This document shows, one piece after another, positions 28,304-34,384 of a stretch of 34,384 nt of DNA. Location of the stretch: NCBI RefSeq assembly GCF_002752165.1, contig NZ_MOMB01000014.1, forward strand, positions 1 to 34,384, written 5' to 3'. The notes beneath the pieces are model-generated. The model searched no databases, was not told the origin of the DNA, and saw only the letters and a list, made by a program, of their open reading frames with translations. This DNA comes from Erwinia sp. OLFS4 (GTDB lineage: Bacteria; Pseudomonadota; Gammaproteobacteria; Enterobacterales; Enterobacteriaceae). Each line of letters begins with the position of its first letter. Position 1 is the stretch's first letter. The position numbers and the translations under genes are program-made.

Positions 28304-31093
28304 TCAATGCGCTTTATCCCAGTTGTCTCCGGTTCCAATATCAACCTGCAATGGCACATCAAGGATCATACCGGCCTCCATCCGCTGACGAATCTCTGAC
28401 GACGCCGCATCAATTTCACTTTGCCGAACTTCAAAAACCAGTTCGTCATGGACCTGCATGATCATTTTCACCGCCGGTTTTTCCCGTAATAACCACTCAT
28501 CCACCGCGATCATGGCGCGCTTAATAATATCAGCGGCCGTTCCTTGCATCGGAGCATTGATTGCCGCCCGCTCAGCCGCTTTACGTCGGATTGCGTTACC
28601 GGATTTAATATCCGGCAGATACAGCCGTCGTCCCTCAAGGGTTTCCACATAGCCCTTTTCCGCCGCGAGGGCGCGCGTAGTTTCCATATAATTCAGCACG
28701 CCAGGGTAGCGTTCGAAATAGCGATCCATATACTTTTTCGCTTCACCAGCGCCAATATTCAACTGTCGGGAAAGGCCAAAGGCGCTCATACCGTAAATCA
28801 GACCAAAATTTATTGCCTTCGCGCTACGACGCTGCTCGCTGCTGACTCTATCCAGCGCCACCCCAAAGACTTCTGAAGCCGTTGCTTTGTGAATATCCTG
28901 TCCTTCAGCAAAAGCGGTAAGCAGCCCTTTATCCTGAGACAGATGCGCCATAATTCGCAGTTCTATCTGTGAATAGTCAGCCGCGAGAATAACGCACCCT
29001 TGCGGTGCAATAAAAGCCTGGCGGATACGACGGCCCTCATCAGTACGTACCGGAATATTTTGCAGATTCGGATCGGTTGAGGACAGACGGCCGGTTGCGG
29101 TCACCGCCTGGTGATAAGAAGTATGAACGCGTCCGGACTGCGGATTAATCATCTGCGGCAGCTTATCGGTATAAGTGGATTTCAGCTTCGACAAACCACG
29201 ATGTTCAAGAATAACTTTAGGTAACGGATGGTGGAGCGCCAGTTCTGCCAGTACTTCTTCACTGGTAGAAGGTGCTCCCCCGGGGGTTTTTTTTGTCGGT
29301 TTGATACCCTGCTTTTCAAACAGAATAGTTTGCAACTGCTTAGGTGATGACAGGTTAAACGGCTCGCCCGCCAGTTCATGTGCCTGCTGTTCCAGTTCAG
29401 CCAGCCGGCCACTCAGCTCTTTTGAATGTTCAGAGAGGATTTTTTGATCAATCAGTACGCCGTTACGCTCAATGCGTGACAACACGTTAAGTAATGGCAT
29501 CTCAATGTTTTCAAAAACTTTTCTCGGACCAGCTTCTTCTTTCAGCTCAGGCCACATCTTAAGATGCAATTGCAGGGTAACGTCAGCATCCTCAGCAGCA
29601 TAGTGTGCTGCCTGCTCAAGGGCTATCTGGTTAAACGTCAGCTGATTCTTACCCTTACCCGCAATATCTTCAAAACTAACGGTTTTGTGATTAAGCCAGC
29701 GCTGCGCCAGGCTATCCATATCATGCCGGCCAGCAATGCTGTTAAGCATATAGGATTCAAGCATTGTATCATATTCAACACCCGCCAGCTGGATGCCGTA
29801 ATTCTCCAGTACCCCGCGATCATATTTCAGATTCTGGCCGATTTTACCCGGCGTGGTACCTTCAAGCAGAGGCTTAAGTTTTGTCAGCACATAGTCGGGA
29901 TCCAGCTGTGATGGCGCATCAATATAATCATGAGCAACCGGCAGATAAGCTGCTTCCCCAGGGGTAACGGCAAAAGACAGACCGACAATTTTCGCGCTCA
30001 GCGTATCCAGCGAATCGGTTTCCAAATCAAAAGAAAACGCCTTACTGTGACTTAACTTGTCCAGCCAGCGGTTAAAAGTCTCGTCATGCAGAATAGTGAC
30101 GTAACCTTCAGATGAAAGCACGCTGGTTGTTGCCGCCTGAGACGGCTGGGCAAGCTGGGCTGCAACCTCTTTTTGTTTCGCTGGATTGCTATTTCTTCCC
30201 TGCAACCATTTACCTTCTTCGACGTCGCTCAGCCAGCGCTTAAACTCGTAATGCGCAAATAATTTTAGCAACGCCGCCACATCCGGTGGATTAACCGTAA
30301 GGGCATCCGGTGTTTGTGCCAGTTCCACATCTGTTTTGATAGTCGCAAGCTGATATGAAAGGAAAGCCAATTCTTTATGCTGCTCCAGCTTAGCCGCCAT
30401 CGTTTTGGCGCCACGAAAGCCCAGATCGGCGACTTTATCCAGGGCAGAATAGAGCGATTCAAGTCCGCCAAGCCCTTTAAGCAGTGCCTGGGCAGTTTTT
30501 TCCCCTACACCCGGTACGCCTGGAATGTTGTCAGAGGAATCTCCCATCAGCGCCAGAAAATCAATCATCAGTTCAGGGGGAATACCGTATTTTTCGACCA
30601 CTTCTTCCGGACCAAGAATCGCATTGTTCATCGTGTTGATCAGCGTGATATTCGCCGTGACCAGCTGCGCCATATCCTTATCACCAGTGCTAATCAACAC
30701 AGAGCGTCCCTGTTTTTCCGCCTGCTGCGCCAGGGTACCAATTACATCATCCGCTTCAACACCACTGACCGCCAGCAAAGGCAGTCCCATTGCCGTAACC
30801 ATTTGGTGCAAAGGTTGTATTTGCGCCCGCAACTCATCTGGCATAGGCGGTCGATGCGATTTGTAGTGTTCAAACAGCTCATCACGGAAGGTTTTGCCTT
30901 TGGCGTCAAAAACAACCGCCACATGAGAAGGCTGATACTGTACCAGCAGGCTGCGTAACATATTAACTACGCCATACATTGCGCCGGTCGGCTCGCCTGC
31001 ACGATTCGTTAACGGGGGAAAAGCATGAAAAGCGCGGTACAGATATGATGAACCGTCAACAAGAATAAGCGGATTTTCTGCGATTTTGGCCAT
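28304..31093 (-). CDS. polA: DNA polymerase I
   Basis: A 929-residue enzyme (E. coli PolA 928). The N-terminal 5'-nuclease domain (1 to about 320) has [44 protein letters not shown] and [18 protein letters not shown]. The 3'-5' proofreading domain is next ([27 protein letters not shown]). The polymerase domain carries motif [15 protein letters not shown], motif [17 protein letters not shown] and motif [10 protein letters not shown]. It fills gaps and removes RNA primers. The ATG at 31093 gives [16 protein letters not shown], aligned with E. coli. The reading from 31153 adds 20 unsupported residues. Confidence 0.97.
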   Translation of the reverse strand: MAKIAENPLILVDGSSYLYRAFHAFPPLTNRAGEPTGAMYGVVNMLRSLLVQYQPSHVAVVFDAKGKTFRDELFEHYKSHRPPMPDELRAQIQPLHQMVTAMGLPLLAVSGVEADDVIGTLAQQAEKQGRSVLISTGDKDMAQLVTANITLINTMNNAILGPEEVVEKYGIPPELMIDFLALMGDSSDNIPGVPGVGEKTAQALLKGLGGLESLYSALDKVADLGFRGAKTMAAKLEQHKELAFLSYQLATIKTDVELAQTPDALTVNPPDVAALLKLFAHYEFKRWLSDVEEGKWLQGRNSNPAKQKEVAAQLAQPSQAATTSVLSSEGYVTILHDETFNRWLDKLSHSKAFSFDLETDSLDTLSAKIVGLSFAVTPGEAAYLPVAHDYIDAPSQLDPDYVLTKLKPLLEGTTPGKIGQNLKYDRGVLENYGIQLAGVEYDTMLESYMLNSIAGRHDMDSLAQRWLNHKTVSFEDIAGKGKNQLTFNQIALEQAAHYAAEDADVTLQLHLKMWPELKEEAGPRKVFENIEMPLLNVLSRIERNGVLIDQKILSEHSKELSGRLAELEQQAHELAGEPFNLSSPKQLQTILFEKQGIKPTKKTPGGAPSTSEEVLAELALHHPLPKVILEHRGLSKLKSTYTDKLPQMINPQSGRVHTSYHQAVTATGRLSSTDPNLQNIPVRTDEGRRIRQAFIAPQGCVILAADYSQIELRIMAHLSQDKGLLTAFAEGQDIHKATASEVFGVALDRVSSEQRRSAKAINFGLIYGMSAFGLSRQLNIGAGEAKKYMDRYFERYPGVLNYMETTRALAAEKGYVETLEGRRLYLPDIKSGNAIRRKAAERAAINAPMQGTAADIIKRAMIAVDEWLLREKPAVKMIMQVHDELVFEVRQSEIDAASSEIRQRMEAGMILDVPLQVDIGTGDNWDKAH

Positions 31094-31222
31094 TGTTATA
31101 GCATCTTCAGTCGTTGTCTGATTATCACTAAGGATGCCACAGCTCGGCGCCAAAGACGACGCAACCGGCTTAATTAACCCTAAAGGGAAAGTACATTTGC
31201 GGCAGATCGTCCCCGATCATCC

Positions 31223-31243
31223 TGTGGGTAACTTTGTGCGTAA
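31223..31243 (-). promoter_or_regulatory. Two DnaA-like boxes upstream of polA
   Basis: On the minus strand TTACCCACA (31231-31223) and TTACGCACA (31243-31235) each differ from TTWTNCACA at one position. They point the same way 12 bp apart, about 130 bp before the polA start. DnaA has been reported to stimulate polA in E. coli. Function here is inference. Confidence 0.35.
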
Positions 31244-31328
31244 AATTACTAAAGTATTTACATTCAAGAAACAATCATCTGACCAATAAGTATAAAAACT
31301 TATAAATCAATTAATTAAAAACAATCAC

Positions 31329-31344
31329 TGTGATGTTTTTCACA
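31329..31344. promoter_or_regulatory. Perfect CRP-consensus site in polA-dsbA gap
   Basis: TGTGATGTTTTTCACA is TGTGA-N6-TCACA with no mismatch. TATAAG on the minus strand (31304-31299) and TATAAA on the plus strand (31370-31375) are both placed so the site would sit near -45. Either direction is possible, and the target is not clear. Confidence 0.6.
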
Positions 31345-31551
31345 GCGAATATTCTGATACCAGTGTGGATATAAATTATGATGTCGAAGACGATGCTTTC
31401 GACAGATATTGCTGAATAGTGAATGATCTACGAAATTTCCGGCAGTTTTTTTCCGCTTTACTGGCAGCAAGAACAAGAATCAAACACAGCGCTCTTACTG
31501 ACCAGCAAGTTCCGGAGTTCAGAGCGCAGTCAGGGTGATTTTATCGACCCT

Positions 31552-32181
31552 TTATTGTTTTTTCAGCAGGAAGTTAACCAGGTTCGCATAGTCCTGAACA
31601 AAGTTTTCCTGAGAAGATGTATCCAGCCCACCGTTGTTAATCATATATTTACCATTAACAAATATCGCCGGCACGCCACGCAGATTCATGTCTGTGGCAG
31701 CTTTTTGCTGCTGAGCAACCAGCGCTTTAACCGCAAAACTATTCCATGCCGCATCATAATCTTCTGGCGAAATTCCCGCCGCTTTAACAAAAGTCGCCTT
31801 CACACTGGCCGCATCTGAGATAGTCTGATCTTTCTGAATACCATCAAACAGCGGAGCGGTCACCTTATCTTCGACACCTAAAGCTATCGCCACAGCCCAG
31901 GCATGGGTAACCACCGGACCTAAATCGCCGCCGAGAAAATCAACATGGTATTTAGTCAGTTTTACATTGGCAGGTAAATTTTTCTTCACGGCATCATTTA
32001 CATGCCAGATACGTTCAAACTGGTAGCAGTGCGGGCAGAAAAAGGAGAAAAACTCCAGTACCTGGGGTTCACCGGCAACAGGTTTGTCTACGGCAACATA
32101 CTGTTTCCCTTCGCTATAGGTTGCGGCAGAAACGCCAAAAGCCAATACCAGCCCCATCAGCGCAAAAAAAATCTTTTTCAT
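31552..32181 (-). CDS. dsbA: Periplasmic thiol:disulfide oxidoreductase DsbA
   Basis: A 209-residue precursor (E. coli 208). The signal peptide [19 protein letters not shown] is probably cut after residue 19, putting the active-site CPHC at mature positions 30-33. The cis-proline loop [12 protein letters not shown] is present. DsbA introduces disulfides into secreted proteins and is re-oxidised by DsbB. It lies downstream of srkA on the same strand with a 50-bp gap. In E. coli the two are co-transcribed in part, with a Cpx-responsive promoter ahead of srkA; I did not identify a CpxR box here. Confidence 0.96.
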   Translation of the reverse strand: MKKIFFALMGLVLAFGVSAATYSEGKQYVAVDKPVAGEPQVLEFFSFFCPHCYQFERIWHVNDAVKKNLPANVKLTKYHVDFLGGDLGPVVTHAWAVAIALGVEDKVTAPLFDGIQKDQTISDAASVKATFVKAAGISPEDYDAAWNSFAVKALVAQQQKAATDMNLRGVPAIFVNGKYMINNGGLDTSSQENFVQDYANLVNFLLKKQ

Positions 32182-32231
32182 GGAAAAAACCTCTTCTCAT
32201 TGTGTCCTAATCAGGCAGCAGATTTTACCTG

Positions 32232-33218
32232 CTAAAAGCCTGGTATCAGCTGTACAGGCGGTTCCTGCAACAGCCTTTCCTGTTCAGTAAATAATGCAAT
32301 TTGTCGGCGCCAGAAGTCTTCATCTGTCATCCAGGGAAAACTCCGTGGAAAAGCAGGATCCTGCCAACGGCGTGCAACCCACGCCAGATAATAAACCATA
32401 CGCATCGCGCGTAAAGGCTCAATCAGTGACAATTCGTTAGCATCAAACTCACTAAATTCCTGGTAAGCCTCAAGCAGTACCTCCCACTGCAGCCGCTGCT
32501 CCTGCTTATCGCCATTGATGAGCATCCAAAGGTCCTGGATTGCCGGTCCCATGCGAGCATCATCCAGGTCAACAAATAGCGGACCATCCCGCCAGAGAAT
32601 ATTACCAGGATGACAATCACCGTGAAGACGTAATGGCCGCCACTGAGTATGCCAGTACTTTTGTAAAGTTATGTTCAGCCGCGCCAGAGCGGCAGAAAAG
32701 GCCGCGCGTAATCCCTGAGGGATCAGCTGACACTGTTGCAGATGAGCCAGAGGTTCTTCAATATACTCCTGCAAACCTATCTGCGGACGAACCTGAAAAT
32801 TCGCCTTACGCGCACTCTGATGCATACGCCCTAAGTAGCGACCAACCCATTCCAGTTGGTCAAGATTATCCGTTTCATATTGCCGGCCGCCCATACTGGG
32901 GAAAACCGCAAACATGAAGCCCTGATGAGTCAATAATGTACGGTTATTTAAGGTTAACGGGGCGACGACCGGCACCTCATCTTTTTGCAAATCATATGCA
33001 AAATGATGCTCCTCCAGAATTTGCGCCGCACTCCAGCGCTGTGGACGATAAAATTTCACCACAAAGCGCTGCTTATCTTCATCGCTAATTTGATAAACGC
33101 GATTTTCATAGCTGTTCAGCGCAGTCAGGCCCGATGCTACGCGAATCCCGTTGTCCCACAAGGCATCGAGAATAGCGTCAGGTTCCAGCGTGGAAAAATT
33201 AAAGGCGGGTTCGGTCAT
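32232..33218 (-). CDS. srkA: Stress-response Ser/Thr kinase SrkA (YihE/RdoA)
   Basis: A 328-residue kinase of the choline-kinase/APH-like fold, the same length as E. coli YihE. The nucleotide lysine is in RFVVKFYRP, the catalytic loop is LHGDCHPGNILW (about 199-210) and the metal aspartates are in LFVDLDDARMGP. LNSYENRVYQI and LEPLRAMRMVYYLAWVARRW-like C-terminal segments are conserved. It counters MazEF-type stress death and long-term envelope stress in E. coli. The operon order yihD-srkA-dsbA is kept. Confidence 0.95.
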   Translation of the reverse strand: MTEPAFNFSTLEPDAILDALWDNGIRVASGLTALNSYENRVYQISDEDKQRFVVKFYRPQRWSAAQILEEHHFAYDLQKDEVPVVAPLTLNNRTLLTHQGFMFAVFPSMGGRQYETDNLDQLEWVGRYLGRMHQSARKANFQVRPQIGLQEYIEEPLAHLQQCQLIPQGLRAAFSAALARLNITLQKYWHTQWRPLRLHGDCHPGNILWRDGPLFVDLDDARMGPAIQDLWMLINGDKQEQRLQWEVLLEAYQEFSEFDANELSLIEPLRAMRMVYYLAWVARRWQDPAFPRSFPWMTDEDFWRRQIALFTEQERLLQEPPVQLIPGF

Positions 33219-33288
33219 TCTGCATATCCAGCATGGGGAAATTTATCGGTGCACAGCATAACATTAAAACCGCAACAAGGCGGCCCGA

Positions 33289-33558
33289 CTACTCCTTGAT
33301 AATACCGCGCGCACGAAGCAAAGCGGTTTTAAAATCCACTTCATAATCCTTTTGCAAACCGGGGATCATGCTGTCTTTCGCCGCATTACGCATTTTCAGC
33401 TGGTAAATCAATATATCATCATTCAGCTCTGCCAGTGGCCCATCAAACCCCGCTTCCTGTGCCAGTTTCTGTAAAAATTGCATCAGATGTAAATCGGGAT
33501 CATCCTGCCAGGCGGCCGTAAGAAGTTCAATCAGTTCATTGAGACGAGAGTTTTTCAT
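33289..33558 (-). CDS. yihD: Conserved protein YihD (DUF1040)
   Basis: An 89-residue protein matching E. coli YihD in length and wording. Conserved parts are [68 protein letters not shown]. Its function is unknown; it looks helical, soluble and acidic. The ATG at 33558 has AGGAAAG about 7 bases upstream. The reading from 33588 adds ten residues. The start lies 59 bp from the divergent mobA start. Confidence 0.93.
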   Translation of the reverse strand: MKNSRLNELIELLTAAWQDDPDLHLMQFLQKLAQEAGFDGPLAELNDDILIYQLKMRNAAKDSMIPGLQKDYEVDFKTALLRARGIIKE

Positions 33559-33617
33559 GATACTTTCCTGAGTGAGAACGTTAGACAATACGGGAAATCA
33601 GCCCGGTTTGAGGATAT

Positions 33618-34196
33618 ATGCATAGCAACATTTTACCCATTAGCGGCGCACTGTTAGCCGGTGGTCAGGGTAGTCGTATGGGAGGCAAAGACAAAGGCTT
33701 ACTGATATTACAAGATTGCCCTCTCTATCAACACGTACTGCGCAATTTACAGCCTCAGGTTACTAGTGTAGTGATCAATGCTAACCGGAATATTGATCGC
33801 TATGCGCAAAGTGGGCTAGCCGTTATTCGCGATAGCTTAGCAGACTATCCAGGTCCTCTGGCAGGCATACTGGCGGTGCTTAACGTTGTGACGAGCGGTT
33901 GGGTTGCCTTTGCACCCTGCGATATGCCCTGGCTTCCGGCTGACTGGGTTAACCGACTCTGGCAACACCGGGAAAACGCCCCCGCGGTTTGGGTTAAAAG
34001 CCAGCAACGTGACCATCCGACGCTGGCCATCATCAGCGCAGATCTTCGTGGAGAATTGCAGGATTATCTTGCTACTGGCCAGCGCCGGTTAATGCAATTT
34101 CTGATGCAGGCGGGTGGCCATGCCGTCAGACTGAATGACGAAGAACGCTGCTTTGCCAATATAAATACCCCAGCGGATTTAACCACCGGCCGCTGA
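33618..34196 (+). CDS. mobA: Molybdenum cofactor guanylyltransferase MobA
   Basis: A 192-residue enzyme that adds GMP to molybdopterin to form the MGD cofactor of DMSO-reductase-type enzymes. The nucleotide loop LLAGGQGSRMGGKDKGLL (about 13-30), the SLADYPGPLAGILA region and the metal site APCDMPWLP identify it. The ending FANINTPADL is typical. The ATG at 33618 follows TGAGGAT. In E. coli mobB follows as the second gene; here the rrn terminator begins 17 bp after the mobA stop, so mobB is absent from this locus. Confidence 0.95.
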   Translation: MHSNILPISGALLAGGQGSRMGGKDKGLLILQDCPLYQHVLRNLQPQVTSVVINANRNIDRYAQSGLAVIRDSLADYPGPLAGILAVLNVVTSGWVAFAPCDMPWLPADWVNRLWQHRENAPAVWVKSQQRDHPTLAIISADLRGELQDYLATGQRRLMQFLMQAGGHAVRLNDEERCFANINTPADLTTGR

Positions 34197-34213
34197 GTCC
34201 GGCCAGCAGAAAC

Positions 34214-34242
34214 AAAAAAGCCCCATGCTTGCGCACGGGGCT
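34214..34242 (-). terminator. rrn operon terminator (probably also ends mobA)
   Basis: On the minus strand AGCCCCGTGC (34242-34233), loop GCAA, GCATGGGGCT (34228-34219) and then six Ts. It is a 10-bp stem with one wobble. It ends the 5S transcript; the plus strand has a weaker T-rich tail and may stop mobA. Confidence 0.9.
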
Positions 34243-34257
34243 TGTTCGTTTTATTTA

Positions 34258-34377
34258 ATGCCTGGCAGTTCCCTACTCTCGCATGGGGAGACCCCACACT
34301 ACCATCGGCGCTACGGCGTTTCACTTCTGAGTTCGGCATGGGGTCAGGTGGGACCACCGCGCTAAAGCCGCCAGGCA
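34258..34377 (-). rRNA. rrf: 5S ribosomal RNA
   Basis: The minus strand from 34377 to 34258 reads TGCCTGGCGGCTTTAGCGCG at the 5' end and CTGCCAGGCAT at the 3' end. With the CCCACCTGACCCCATGCCGA and CGCCGATGGTAGTGTGGGG segments it matches enterobacterial 5S rRNA over 120 nt. The two ends pair as helix I. It is the distal gene of an rrn operon whose 23S lies beyond the window, convergent with mobA as at E. coli rrnA. Confidence 0.97.
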
Positions 34378-34384
34378 AATTCTT

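Larger units (their letters stand above)
31094..31551. other. 458-bp non-coding gap between dsbA and polA
   Basis: No coding frame of any length is convincing here. Content: two DnaA-like boxes (31223-31243), an AT-rich stretch (31245-31320), a perfect CRP consensus site (31329-31344) and a short inverted repeat TGTCGAA/TTCGACA (31383-31404). In E. coli this interval holds yihF and yihG, both absent here. Confidence 0.6.

Noticed and set aside
30377..30958. 193-codon ORF antisense to polA
   Set aside because: Shadow of the intact polA 5'-nuclease domain; no recognisable domain of its own.
31378..31419. 13-codon ORF (MMSKTMLSTDIAE) after the CRP site
   Set aside because: Too short, no SD sequence, and no recognised relative.
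34064..34378. 104-codon minus-strand ORF over the rrn end
   Set aside because: It is a chance reading of 5S rRNA and the rrn terminator, continuing antisense into mobA.

Overview
The window looks like a chromosomal segment of an enterobacterium. Almost every protein aligns from memory along its whole length with an Escherichia coli counterpart, and the RNA genes Spot 42, CsrC and 5S rRNA are recognisable. The gene content and the genes that are missing relative to E. coli fit an Erwinia/Pantoea-type lineage (Erwiniaceae), but that placement is inference.

Layout. (1) 1-3480 is accessory DNA: the end of an IS1-family element, an MFS permease and amidohydrolase pair directly behind it, and a convergent orphan periplasmic binding protein. 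(2) 3542-15508 is a core block: yicG, ligB, then gmk-rpoZ-spoT-trmH-recG (guanylate kinase, RNA polymerase omega, (p)ppGpp synthase/hydrolase, tRNA methyltransferase, fork-reversal helicase), then xanP (xanthine permease) behind a PurR-type operator, and yicH. (3) 15615-19797, minus strand: fabY, dtd, yihX, typA. (4) 20230-24346: the nitrogen regulon core glnA-glnL-glnG, with an NtrC enhancer, a sigma-54 promoter and an NtrC operator before glnL. (5) 24458-34196: yshB, hemN, a small membrane ORF, yihI, csrC, engB, spf, polA, dsbA, srkA, yihD, mobA. (6) 34258-34377: 5S rRNA, minus strand, the distal end of an rrn operon leaving the window.

How the parts work together. The spoT block couples nucleotide supply, transcription and the stringent response. 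XanP salvages purines. GlnL/GlnG sense nitrogen and drive glnA and their own operon through the sites seen between typA and glnL. CsrC and Spot 42 flank engB and link the region to carbon-storage and catabolite control. A perfect CRP consensus site lies in the polA-dsbA gap.

Most of the window is conserved housekeeping DNA, and I see no convincing new multi-gene system. The points most worth a second look are the IS1 end lying 5 bp before the permease start, the orphan binding protein bounded by a short direct repeat, the unassigned CRP site and DnaA-like boxes upstream of polA, the 66-codon ORF before hemN, and the missing gltS, rbn and mobB.
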